30,618 bases of DNA. Source: Stemphylium vesicarium. Lineage: Eukaryota; Ascomycota; Dothideomycetes; Pleosporales; Pleosporaceae. A model generated the notes under the pieces. That model was given only the letters and a program-made list of their open reading frames with translations, made no database searches and was not told where the DNA came from. The position numbers and the translations under genes were made by a program. Of the stretch, positions 19,200 to 29,200 are shown piece by piece (within the stretch, counting starts at the first letter, position 1; each line of letters opens with the position of its first letter). The stretch is taken from the NCBI GenBank assembly GCA_004380135.1, contig QXCR01000244.1, positions 1-30,618 on the forward strand, read 5' to 3'.

Positions 19200-20232
19200 T
19201 CGAACAACAAGTATTCTGTGTCGCGCTCCACGCTGTCGCGCCGGCACCGAGGCGTGTGCGCGTCTCGTGAAAATGGATACTCCTCGCGTCAAAAGCTCAC
19301 CCCACAACAAAAGTATGAGCTTTGCAGCTATATAGCAAATCGTACTGAGCAAGGCCTAGCATCTAAAAGGCAAATGGTAGTCAATTTCGCCTCTGAAATG
19401 GCCCAAAAATACGTTAGAGATGGCTGGGTTACCAGGTTCCTGCACCGTCACCCCGAGCAGCTCATCTACAAATAGACCTCTCCTATGGACGCCTCACGCC
19501 ACGAAGCTGACTGAGCCGATAAGTACGCCCAATACTTCGACTTACTACGCTCTAAAATCGGACAATACTCTATCCTGCCGCAGCATACATACAATATAGA
19601 TGAGAAGGGCCTAGCGATTAGATTAGTAAATAAGAGCAAAAGGATCTTTAGTAAGGCAGCTTAGGAAGCTTGAAGCAAACGCTAAAGCTTACAAGATGGC
19701 AATAGAGAATAGGTATATATTCTTGCAACTATCTGCGCTAATAGCTTAGTATTATCACCTAGGGTTATCTTTACTAGCGCACCGAATACCTTACAACAGT
19801 CCTAGGTGGAGGACCCGGACGCAATAAAAGACTCAATGTTTACTACTGCAGCGCCCTCTAGCTGGTCCAACAACGAGGTTGGTCCTGCATGGCTTGAACA
19901 GATCTTTGACCGGGAAACTGCTGCCAAAGCTCGTACTTTCTGGCGCTTACTCATTGTTGACGGCCACGGCTCACATATAACCATGGCATTTATTGACTAT
20001 TGTAGCCGCCATAAGATTCTACTACTTGTGTTTCCGCCTCACAGTACACAGACGCTGCAGCCGCTAGATGTGAGTTGCTTCTCACCCTTTGGTCACAGCT
20101 ACTCCAAAGAAGTCACTAAACAACTACACGAGAGCCAGGCCTTAACATGCATCAAAAAGCGTCATCTCTACAAGCTATTCCGAGCTGCCTGGTACCAAAC
20201 GTTCAACTCCGAGCTTGTGCTAAGCTCGTTCA
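19200..20232 (+). pseudogene. pogo/Fot1-like transposase relic with RIP-type stops, truncated at both ends
   Basis: A single reading frame runs from about 19200 to 20232 without a frameshift but with seven stops: 19473, 19512, 19662, 19671, 19683, 19710 and 19803 (first base of each). The protein pieces cover the CENPB-type DNA-binding part (YSVSRSTLSRRHRGV, DGWVTRFLHRH) and the DDE catalytic core: Asp in TYNIDEKG, Asp in LLIVDGHGSH, and Asp in TLQPLDVSC, the last two 35 residues apart. Several TAG stops replace Trp (after IYK, before VEDPD) and TAA replaces Gln, as RIP would cause; 19540-19800 is visibly rich in TA. The first 30 or so codons are missing compared with the left-edge copy, and similarity ends near FNSELVLSSF. 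It is not functional. Confidence 0.88.
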
Positions 20233-20480
20233 CATCGACGACTGTGCAGATCACCTTCCGGCTCGGCAAGAGGGACTCGACGATTAGGATATGCGGACGG
20301 ATGTTCCTGTCGGCGTTTGAAGTAGATGTCAACGTCTTCGGGTAGGGAATCGAGGTTGATGAATGTGAGTAAGATTCGAGCCGACTGGCCGGGTGGCGTC
20401 ATGTAGACAACAGTCCATTTTTGACTTACTAGCTGGCCTGTATCGGTCCAGTTAGGGGTACCAAATACGAGTGGTTTGAA
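20220..20480 (-). pseudogene. possible decayed coding segment beside the transposon breakpoint
   Basis: The minus strand is open for 86 codons from 20480 to the stop at 20220 and reads like real protein (FKPLVFGTPNWTDTGQL, then WTVVYMTPPGQSARILLTF). A good donor-like GTAAGT lies inside at about 20429, so part could be intron. A TAG immediately upstream and the pogo fragment at its 3' side suggest a broken host gene or an older element. I do not recognise the family. Confidence 0.25.
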
Positions 20481-20705
20481 CTAGCCCACATATACACAAA
20501 GTGACTCGGTATGACTTATAATGCCAAGCAAAGGGTCCAACGAAGCATGGGTGTCACGGTTTGAGTCTCTCTTGCATTGTGGGCAACTCGCTCTTCACCT
20601 TTGGTGAGATGTGACTCCCAATCCTGTACTAGCGCTATTTACAGCCACCCATGTATATCTACTGTTCGTAGCTTCACTCGTTACAACCTCAGTTCAATCT
20701 TTTAA
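20481..20705. other. short spacer, nothing recognised
   Basis: No gene, repeat or RNA was seen between the two decayed segments. Confidence 0.4.
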
Positions 20706-21900
20706 TTCTTCCTGCACGCAATACCCTACAAAGGGCGCAACCGCGAACAACGACCAATCTTCAGCACATCCCGAATAGCAACCCTGGACAGCCGGAACAA
20801 AACGACGGGTACACGCGTTCAGACGGCCGTCGCGATTACTGCTCGAACATGCTTTGCCTTTGCGCTAAGTTATACCTCTTCCCAGGAAGCGATAGCTGAC
20901 ACACTGATAAAGCGATTCAATGGACTGCGTGCAAGCTTGACTAGCACACCAAATCGTCAGCGAACGTTGGGGTGAAGGAATTGCAAGTGGACTCAAGTTC
21001 AGGAATGCGAGAGGACCACCTCCTGCCTTGAAGAGCCTTGGTCGCAATGCCTTAGCGTTAACCACCTTGCGTATGCTGGAAATCCTACGTCGATGATGGT
21101 CAAGAAGGCTCGCACCGCACAGAACGTTCACGGATTGAGCCGGCCCGGAATGAGTATTGACTTTCCTCGCCCAAGCTAACTTCATTGCTAGTGGTCTTCT
21201 ACCAACTTTCCTCGAGCAACAGAACACCGTGGAGAATGCGGTCAGACTGAACTCTGTCTCATTGCTTCAACAACATGACGGCTTTGTTGACTGGCTACTG
21301 CTTTCAAGATCCAGAGACTTCACCAACGCGATTGCGACGGTTTCGTTACGTCAATGCGGCGACATACAGTTCCCTTACATCGTAAGTGTTTGTCATAAAC
21401 ATCGCCATCCACGCCTTACAAAAGGTGCCGTAGTGGGGTACTCTCAAAGCAGATACGACCAGTGACCATAGACTGTCCCCATGGCAAGGCCTCAGGTCGA
21501 CAAGACACAATCAAAGGTTTGTCGAACGGACATTGCAACTTGACACGGCGCTCTCGGATCGCGGCAAATGAAAATTTCGAAGCAGCAGATAGATGGACCC
21601 ATACATAGCGAAGATGGGTAGATCCAGGTAATTTTGCCGTGGAAGTCACAAGATTGAAGGTATGCCTGATGCCTGATCTTTCTCTGCATAGGAAGACGTC
21701 CCGTAGTGGTCTGGCCGCGAGGCTTTTGGTGGGGTAACTGTAGTCAGCTCGCGTAACATTCTAGACGAACTCAGTTTTTCTAGGCAGTGTATAATATAGG
21801 CTGTTGCATCACTTCTATTCGCCGCATTAGTATACAGCGGAGCTCCGCAACAACGTGGGCTTGAAGCATTGAATGCTAAGGTTGGGATACCCACATTGTG
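20706..21900 (+). pseudogene. probable decayed multi-exon gene of unknown family
   Basis: Successive plus-strand segments read like protein but shift frame or meet stops. Segment 20706-20972 includes AITARTCFAFALSYTSSQEA. Segment 20941-21093 includes IVSERWGEGIASGLKFRNAR and GPPPALKSLGRNALALT. Segment 21157-21380 includes FVDWLLLSRSRDFTNAIATV, ends at a clean GTAAGT donor, and is followed after about 70 bp by PVTIDCPHGKASGRQDTIKG and then WTHT-stop-RRWVDPGNFAVEV. A GTATGC...CATAG intron-like piece (about 21660-21690) leads to EDVP-stop-WSGREAFGG and LLFAALVYSGAPQQRGLEA. The TAG stops fit RIP. No family was recognised, and chance open frames cannot be excluded for individual pieces. Confidence 0.35.
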
Positions 21901-22023
21901 GATCGGCCGAGGTACATGATTAGTCGTACGAGGCTAGTTCGGCCCTTTTTTTAGAGACAACATAAGTACCTCTCGTTCGAACAAGTATATTCTGCAAAAG
22001 CATAAGAATTATCAAACTACACG

Positions 22024-23040
22024 ATGGAATTTTTCACAGCCGGAGACGTTACGCTCAACAACGGAGAGACGACTCGCTACTACGAAGGAGGCTCAAAGGA
22101 CGGCACACCGCTTATCTTCATCCACGGTTGGCCCGACATCGCGGAGGAATGGAAGCACCAACTCTCGCACTTCTCGACCGGCTCGAAATATCGTGTCATC
22201 GCACCTGATATGCGCGGCTATGGTGACTCCTCAGCACCCAAGAATAAAGAAGCTTATGCTCTCGAGGCCCTCGTACCCGAGATGGTCGACTTCGCTGGAA
22301 AGCTCGGTATCACGAAGGCAGTATGGATCGGCCATGACTGGGGCTGCGGCGTCACGAACGCGTTGGCTGCACACTATCCAGAGCTTTTCATCGCCCTCGC
22401 AAACCTCTGCGTCCCTTATCATAGTATTGAGCAGGGACTCGAATACATGAAGACTATGGTCAATCGGGACATCTACCCGGAAGATGAGTACGAGTGGGGT
22501 CAGTTTGAGTATATGAGGTATTACGAACTCTATCCTGAAGAGAGCGTCAAGGCATTCGAGGGCCATGAGGATGTTATCACAAAAGTCTTGTACGTAAAGC
22601 ACGACCCAAGTAAGTGGGGCAAACCTTCTCCGTTGAGCCGGACGATCAAGGACGGAGGCTGGTTCGGCGGACACCCGGAGATGATTCCTGACATCCCGCT
22701 CGCGTACACCTCCCTCGACGAGTCGCTCCACGCGAACCTTGTCAAAAGCAAGAAGAAGCACGGTTCTTTCCCAGCGACAGCGTATTACCTCAATCACGCG
22801 GCCAACGCCGAGTACGCGAAGAGCGAGAAGAACGGTGGCGTGCTGGAGTTCCCGGTACTTTTCATTGATGCAAAGCATGACTCTGTCTGCTCGCCTAGCA
22901 CAACTCCCAAATTCGCCGAGGCACAGGGACATTTTGTGAAGAATTTGACATATGAGACCGTTGAGTCCGGTCATTGGGTTCATTTGGAGAAACCAAAGGA
23001 AGTTAACGAGGCTTTAAAGAAGTGGCTGGCTACCTTGTAG
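22024..23040 (+). CDS. epoxide hydrolase-like alpha/beta hydrolase (338 aa, intronless)
   Basis: The full-length single-exon protein has the soluble epoxide hydrolase pattern: oxyanion-hole motif FIHGWPD at residues 32-38, DMRGYGDS at 62-69, and the nucleophile elbow WIGHDWGCG with Asp105. The last is Asp rather than Ser, which separates epoxide hydrolases and haloalkane dehalogenases from esterases. A cap domain is rich in Tyr and Glu (EYEWGQFEYMRYYELYP), followed by the likely acid in DAKHDSVC (Asp286) and the base in ESGHWVHLEKP (His317). Cap-domain tyrosines would activate the epoxide oxygen. Such enzymes open epoxides to diols in detoxification or metabolite synthesis. There is no signal peptide. 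It is convergent with the CocE-type gene (212 bp between stops). Confidence 0.92.
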   Translation: MEFFTAGDVTLNNGETTRYYEGGSKDGTPLIFIHGWPDIAEEWKHQLSHFSTGSKYRVIAPDMRGYGDSSAPKNKEAYALEALVPEMVDFAGKLGITKAVWIGHDWGCGVTNALAAHYPELFIALANLCVPYHSIEQGLEYMKTMVNRDIYPEDEYEWGQFEYMRYYELYPEESVKAFEGHEDVITKVLYVKHDPSKWGKPSPLSRTIKDGGWFGGHPEMIPDIPLAYTSLDESLHANLVKSKKKHGSFPATAYYLNHAANAEYAKSEKNGGVLEFPVLFIDAKHDSVCSPSTTPKFAEAQGHFVKNLTYETVESGHWVHLEKPKEVNEALKKWLATL

Positions 23041-23252
23041 GGTGTGCTTTTGGCCTAGGAACGTGACATCTGGGAATCGCGACGCGCAGATAGCATTTTA
23101 GACGGACAATTACAAATGGTTATCAGAACTTGGTGATATCATTCTAGTCCCCTAGTGATGAGAATAGAAAGACATCTAAGATCAAGACTTCTGCTGTTCT
23201 AGGTAATGACCGCGCAAAGACCCAAAGGCTAAATAAAAACTTGCGGTTCAGA

Positions 23253-24935
23253 TCATGCGTCCTTGACAATGGAAAAGACAACCTTTGACGGTCGAGTCGA
23301 ATCATGACCGATCGTATGCTTGACCGGGCCCATCTCGATTCCATTGTTATCTTCATTCGCCACGCCATGATTCCTCGCGTACTGTGGAAATTTGCCGTCT
23401 GCGACTATGATTCGAATCCTCTTGCCTTTCAGAAACCGGTGGGAGCAGTTATTTAGCCCGAGCTCGACACCTTCCTCTACGTTGCGCTTTGGGTCTAGTC
23501 GCTTGAAGGCTTCTGTGACGTTTTGGGACTTTCTTTGCTCATCAACTTCACTAGTGCGCACGAAAAGATCTGTGTAGGGGCTATTAGCCGAGTGAGTCAA
23601 TTCGATAATTGGTTTGCCGCAGATTTCCACGTCCTCTTCCAACGGGGCTGTGTCAAACACAAGCAGGTCGTCTCGCCTGGCAAGCGCGCTGTCGACGACA
23701 TTACCACCACTGACCAAGCCACTACCCCCCATCGTCGGAGTAGGTTTCTGGGGATCGAACGCGAACGAGGAATATTCACCATCAGATTGTAGAGATTGAC
23801 TCGTGAGGCTACCGCCATGCTCCAGGTAGAAGACGGTAGGTTCTGTGGGCCGCGGATAGACAGACGTGCTTTTCCACTTGTTGGCGCCAGTTACGAAGTA
23901 CTCAATTGCGCACTTGCGTTTCGCATCAATTCTACCACTGAGATGTTCCTCAACCCAGTCGAAACATTGTTCATTAGGTTTCTGGGCGAAAACAGTAAAA
24001 ATGTGCGACCAAGGTCCAACAGTCACGGCAACTTTGCATCCCCTTTCCTTGAGCCGAAGATACTGCTCTATCGATTGCTCAACTAATAGATCATACCATC
24101 CAATGATGATGAGTACCGGTATATTTGTCTGTCCCAGCGCATGCCCGAGCCGCATGGGTGCATAATATGGATCAGATATATCGGATATCGCAAGCAAGTT
24201 GTGAGCCCATGAATGCGCTTCGCCAATATGAGATTCAACATTGCTCGAGAATGGAGCGCTCTTGAGCGCCGCATCCAGACCGTTGGAGAACAATCTCGAC
24301 TTCAACATTCCCCACAAAGTGTATGGATCTTCTTGGTGAGTGACGTTATCCGCCCACCTCACGATGTCCAGGTCCAAAGCACCAGTTTCCCAAGTTGCTC
24401 GTGCGAAGTCGTGAGGGCTGACCATTGGTACTGCTGCAACCAAATCGTTCGGCGGATCGCATAGCAATGCCCACTGGACAAAGCCGAGATAAGATCCGCC
24501 AATGGTGGCGAAGGTTCCAGTATACCACGGCTGCTTGCGCATCCATTTTGGTACGCCTTTCCCGTCTTCTACCTCGGTCCGACATGGATCGAACTCGCCG
24601 CCTGAGCGAAACGTGCCTCGGGAACTAACCAGTAACACCTGATAACCCCGCGCAGCAAAGGTACTTGCTTGTGTCGAGATTGGGAAGGAGCGGCTATAAG
24701 GAGAACGCATCAACACCGTACCCGTGGGCTTTTTTGGAACAGGATGACATGGCTGAAACAGGGTCGCAGCGAGCGTGACACGCGACAAATCGACGGATAT
24801 CGGAATTTGAAGGGTTTGGGTGGTGTAGTCGCACCTTTCCGGAGGGTAACCGCACAGCCACGCGAGGGGGCATTCGAGGAGAGAGCCTAAGAGGCCTCGT
24901 TGCTGGGGTTGAGTTTGATCCTCATTTCCGGACAT
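23253..24935 (-). CDS. CocE/NonD-family serine hydrolase (X-Pro dipeptidyl-peptidase S15 type, 560 aa)
   Basis: This is a single exon. An alpha/beta-hydrolase domain (about residues 45-330) has the nucleophile in FATIGGSYLGF (Ser148), the acid in IIIGWYDLLVEQ (Asp282) and the base in VGPWSHIF (His311). A helical insertion lies between Ser and Asp. The C-terminal jelly-roll domain typical of this family (about 350-560) follows, with PLEEDVEICGKPIIEL and LFVRTSEVDE. The set matches cocaine esterase-like and glutaryl-7-ACA acylase-like enzymes, which cleave esters or amides; the natural substrate here is unknown. There is no signal peptide, so it is probably cytosolic. The start at 24935 gives a hydrophilic lead (MSGNEDQTQPQQRG) before the first conserved region. 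Confidence 0.9.
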   Translation of the reverse strand: MSGNEDQTQPQQRGLLGSLLECPLAWLCGYPPERCDYTTQTLQIPISVDLSRVTLAATLFQPCHPVPKKPTGTVLMRSPYSRSFPISTQASTFAARGYQVLLVSSRGTFRSGGEFDPCRTEVEDGKGVPKWMRKQPWYTGTFATIGGSYLGFVQWALLCDPPNDLVAAVPMVSPHDFARATWETGALDLDIVRWADNVTHQEDPYTLWGMLKSRLFSNGLDAALKSAPFSSNVESHIGEAHSWAHNLLAISDISDPYYAPMRLGHALGQTNIPVLIIIGWYDLLVEQSIEQYLRLKERGCKVAVTVGPWSHIFTVFAQKPNEQCFDWVEEHLSGRIDAKRKCAIEYFVTGANKWKSTSVYPRPTEPTVFYLEHGGSLTSQSLQSDGEYSSFAFDPQKPTPTMGGSGLVSGGNVVDSALARRDDLLVFDTAPLEEDVEICGKPIIELTHSANSPYTDLFVRTSEVDEQRKSQNVTEAFKRLDPKRNVEEGVELGLNNCSHRFLKGKRIRIIVADGKFPQYARNHGVANEDNNGIEMGPVKHTIGHDSTRPSKVVFSIVKDA

Positions 24936-25150
24936 GATGCCGTGAGGGAGATGGTAATACCCGAGTTCAGGATTCTAGCGGCTCGCACCCTCGTACAATT
25001 CTCCGAAAGCGGAATAGAGCCGAGACGAACGCGAAGCATGACATGCGCATCGTTTGGAACAAGAACAATCTGGGTGGACGATCGCTTTTGTCAGGATTGC
25101 TGTAATTTCTTGAGCTAAAATGCTTGAAGTGCCTGTTATGAGATGGTCGA
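24936..25150. other. upstream region of the CocE-type gene
   Basis: No gene was seen. This is presumably the promoter of the minus-strand hydrolase, abutting the NB-ARC relic on the right. Confidence 0.4.
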
Positions 25151-25670
25151 ATACTGGGCAAGACGCAGCTAGTACCAGGCTGTGTGCAGCAGACCCGCAA
25201 CGAGTACAAGGGCCACGCTCTAGACCAAGGTGTGGCGCAAGGAGTCCCTAGAGCGCAACCTAGTGCACTTGTACGAGACGCTGCTCAGGATGCTTACGTG
25301 AGATCGTTAAATTAACAGACATTGCAACCGAAGTGAAGAGCTGGTTTGCGGGCCAACGAGGCGCACGACTAATAGTATCTAATAGTGCCGACAAGATTGA
25401 GTAACACCAAGCGGACGGCGATATTGATATCAAGTAGCGGCTCTGAGTGTCATAATTAGAAACCAAAGCAAGCACGGCAAGGGATATAGCCCGATCGGAG
25501 GATGTGCAAGCAGACTAGATGCGAATGGCGCAGGCTGCAGAGGTGGTGCAGGAGTAGCTCGAGATCCCGCGTGATGATGCGCGAGATGATGATGATGTTG
25601 TTCTGGCAGTTGTGAAAGAGTTCAGCTCCGGGCGCTAGTTGTCACGCTTGCGGCTACACCGGCTCGCTGA
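25151..25670 (+). pseudogene. decayed NB-ARC (NLR-like STAND ATPase) domain
   Basis: The plus strand carries, in the right order, the landmarks of a fungal NB-ARC domain. The P-loop-like ILGKTQL is at 25151 and is followed by VQQTRNEYKGHALD. After a frame change comes TEVKSWFAGQRGARLIVSNS with ADKIE (Walker B region, about 25303-25410), then DIDIK, KASTARDIARSEDVQAD, MRMAQAAEVV and LEIPRDDARDDDDVVLAVVK (to about 25620). In yet another frame, ALVVTLAATPAR is at 25632-25667 (GLPL-like region). At least six stops (TAA, TAG, TGA) break the middle part, many where RIP would put them. The P-loop and Walker B lines are altered, so it cannot be functional. Effector and repeat domains (TPR or ankyrin) were not found. 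Identity is from family motifs and order; no search was run. Confidence 0.55.
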
Positions 25671-26213
25671 CGAAGATCACAGCAGGTATGGTGGGGCAGT
25701 GGTTCGCACTCGTTGTCGATGGTAGTGTATCAGGCAACAAGTTAGGCGCTGCTCTGGGCAAGTAATAAAATTCACTAATGCATGCAGAAATCTAAGGATA
25801 AGATGCGCGCGAATCACAACCTTAACGCAAAGCTGAGCGCCATGAGTCGTTGCCGCGAAGGAACCTTGCACAAAGACGGACACTAGCGGCACATTGGACA
25901 CCTCGCCTTGGCCGCCACGTACGAAATCCTCCCCCAGCACCATACTCTGAACTACTATCGTATCGACCAAACAATCGGTGTGCATACCCACCTTGACTGG
26001 GTAGGTCCATCATGGACAATGAAACGGTCGGACGTGCTTGCTCCAAGCCAGGTCGCACGTGGGAATCTCGAAAAGCCGCTCGTGGCGAGAGCAGGCGAGA
26101 GCAGCAATTTTACCAGTATGCATCCAACGATTCTTTGCGTCAAAGATCTGCTCTATGGTCTTTCTTCGGCAACCCTAATAGTCCCGTGAAGATACTATGG
26201 CCCATTCCGGGAA
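25671..26213. promoter_or_regulatory. region between the NB-ARC relic and the histidine kinase gene
   Basis: No confident gene. The right part must contain the histidine kinase promoter. A plus-strand frame ending at 26233 includes RREQQFYQYASNDSLRQRSA (about 26090-26150), resembling the N-terminal lead of GAF-type histidine kinases (Arg/Glu-rich, then FYQY). It is in a different frame from the main coding region and no good splice pair was found to join them. Confidence 0.35.
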
Positions 26214-29200
26214 ATGTCCGACTATGGCCCTAAATACTGCGACGTTCGCATACCCGATGCTAGAAGGAAACACAAAGCTGTCTCATGCCCCGATAAGATT
26301 CTTACAGCCTTCTGCCAGCTAGGTGCTCTGAGGCTGAGGGCTCGCCGTTGTTTGATTTTCTTTTTCGATGTCAATCACGCCTACATTATGGCCGAGGCGA
26401 CACAAACACTATCACTCGAAGATGATACGATCCACGAATCCGGAGATGAGGTCTGGATGGGCCACTCCGTTATCCCTCGTGATGTTGCCTGTTGCGAGAC
26501 TACCGTCAGTCTTCCATCATTCCCTATCTCCGCTGCCGCAAGCGACATCAACAAAAGCGCGTTCGTGGTAAACGACTTAACCAAGCACCCGGACCTATCT
26601 ACGAGGCCATACGTCACTAGCTTTCCCAACGGTCGCTTCTATGCCGGTGTGCCCATAACTACGCCATCTGGTATTAACATTGGCGCATACTGCATCCTTG
26701 ACGACAAAGTCCGAGATGGGGTTTCAGACAAGGATCTTATCTTTCTGCGCGATATGTCGAAGACGGTCATGACCCACCTCGAGGCTGTGCGCGCTCTTGC
26801 CGAGCGGCAGCAAACGAATCGTATGGTGGCTGGACTTGGAGACTTTGTGCGCGGGGCTTCTGACGCTGGTCGAAAAGCGGCGCCAAAAAAGGGCAGCTTA
26901 GGAGTCCAAAATGCCCATGCTGTTGAGTATCGCCTGCCAGATCCATTGGTAGATACTATGAGAACACCCGCTACGCCATCTTCGCAGTCGGTAAAGGACT
27001 ACTTTGCTGTTCAGCATCAACCAAGGTCATCAGCGGGCCACGCCGAAGTACCTGAAAAGGATACTGTTCCTCTGCGACAACCGAACGACTACAGCAAAAC
27101 CTTTTCAACGGATCGGCAGAAACATGGATTACTCGATCGACGGGTCCAGACAGATTCTGGAACGGCACCAAAGTCCACTGCTTCTCCAATGGAAGACTCC
27201 ACAGTCAGTCGACTGCCTCGCCAGCGAGAGAATGACGCCTATCCGAAGAGTACGTATCAACGTGCTGCTGAAATATTATGTCAATCGCTCAACATCGACG
27301 GAGTTGCCTTTCTCGACGCGTCTGTCCGAGAATTTGGTGGGCTGAGCGACGATCAGAATACTGAATCTGCTGCAGGGAGCACTGCTGAAAGCGGCGATTC
27401 TGCAGGCACCTTTTCACATTCAGATTCTGCAACTAAGCCACGAGTTAAACGTGCAAGATTCTGTCAGGTGCTAGGATGTGCACAAACTTTACGGAACGAT
27501 ATATCTGAGATGAAACGTCCGAGAAATCAGCCGCCCAATAAGTTGACGGAGGTGTTCCTACGTAAGCTCATGAATCGGTATCCGCATGGAAAGATCTGGA
27601 CTTTCGATGAAGACCTAAGAATACATTCCGAAGACGGCTTCTCTTCGGACGGATCTGGCGCTGTTATCGACGACGCTTCAATGCGGTCACCAAACACTCA
27701 GCAACGGAAAGCCGCCCGTCGAGGCCGACATAGTGATGGAGATTTCTTGCAAGCGGCGTTTCCTGGGGCCCGATGCATAGCACTCAATGGAATCTGGGAC
27801 TATACGAGGAAACGCTGGGCGATTGGGGGTCTGTACTGGACGTTTGACCCGCTCAGATCTATTACTAAAGAGGCAGAGATGCAATTTGTTGCTGCCTTTT
27901 GTGACATCATTGTTGCAGAAACCAAGCGTCTTGAAGTGCTAGGAACGGACAAAGCCAAGTCAGACTTCATTTCAAGCGTATCTCATGAGCTCCGCTCTCC
28001 GCTACATGGTATACTTGGATCATGCGAGTTGTTATCAGACCGCAGACTGGACGATACAGCTACGACTCTTCTCGAACAAATAGAATCATGCGGACGCACG
28101 TTGCTCGAAATCATCGAACACCTGCTTGATTTCGCGAATCTCAAGAGTCAGCGACTGGGAAAGGGTGCTGTGAAGAGCTCAAGAATAAGCCGGAAGGTTT
28201 TACCAACCATCGGAAATGATTCTATCGATGATCTGGAAGCACTAGAAAAGAGCGTTCCATTAGATGTCCTAACCGAAGACGCCGTCGTGTCCTCCGTGTA
28301 CTCATTCTATTACGGTCAAAGAGCCGACAAGCACACTCACACACCAGTCATACTTGACATTGATCGTTCTGACGGCAAGGTCTGGACTTGCAGCTTAGCG
28401 ACGGGCGGCTGGAAGCGTGTTTGCATAAATCTCGTCACCAATGCACTCAAATACACGCCTTCAGGCTTCATTCGGGTCTCTTTAAAGCAAGAGCCCAAGC
28501 CAGGATTCCGTCGACGCTTCGACGCTGTGCTTACTGTCTCCGATACCGGAATCGGAATGTCGAAGAAGTTCCAGAGCGATCGTCTTTTCCACGACTTTGC
28601 TCAAGAAGATACGTTGGCCGATGGTTTAGGCCTTGGCCTGCACATGGTCGCACAAATAGTACATGCAATGGGTGGCAAGATTGAAGTCTTAAGCAACCAA
28701 GAGGGCGCAGGTACTTGTGTCACCGTGCTTGTGCCGCTAGAACATAGTCAGAACAGCCAGCATCGCAGTGACGTTTGGGACAAGAAAAGCATCACCTCTC
28801 CAAAAGACTTTGAAGTCCTGAAAGCTGGCCTCGTCACAAGAATGGATGCTTCAGCCAATTTCGAAAACCATCCGATAGGAGTGGTATCTACATTGGCGAT
28901 CATTTCTATCGAAAACAACCTCAAGTTCTTGGGTGTACAGTCCGAGCGATGCAAGTGGCAAACCTTCAGTTCATATGATCTCATGATCGTCATGGAAAGT
29001 GAACTAGCTGGATGCCTTGCCGCACTACGAAGTAGCAGTACTTCCCGTGATGGTTATGCAAAGAATGAGGACATTCTTTCGCCCATGCTTGTTATATGCA
29101 ACAACAGTCCTAGTGCACGGATACAGCGAGACTTGTGGGCGGCGGACGATCTCCGATCTCGTATAACCATGGTTCATATTGCTCTACCATGTGGCATCAA

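Noticed and set aside
22231..22983. 250-codon open frame on the minus strand
   Set aside because: It lies wholly opposite the epoxide hydrolase gene, whose catalytic motifs fix the true strand.
25560..25605. GATGATG-rich stretch considered as a microsatellite
   Set aside because: It is short and imperfect, and is better explained as Asp codons of the decayed NB-ARC segment.
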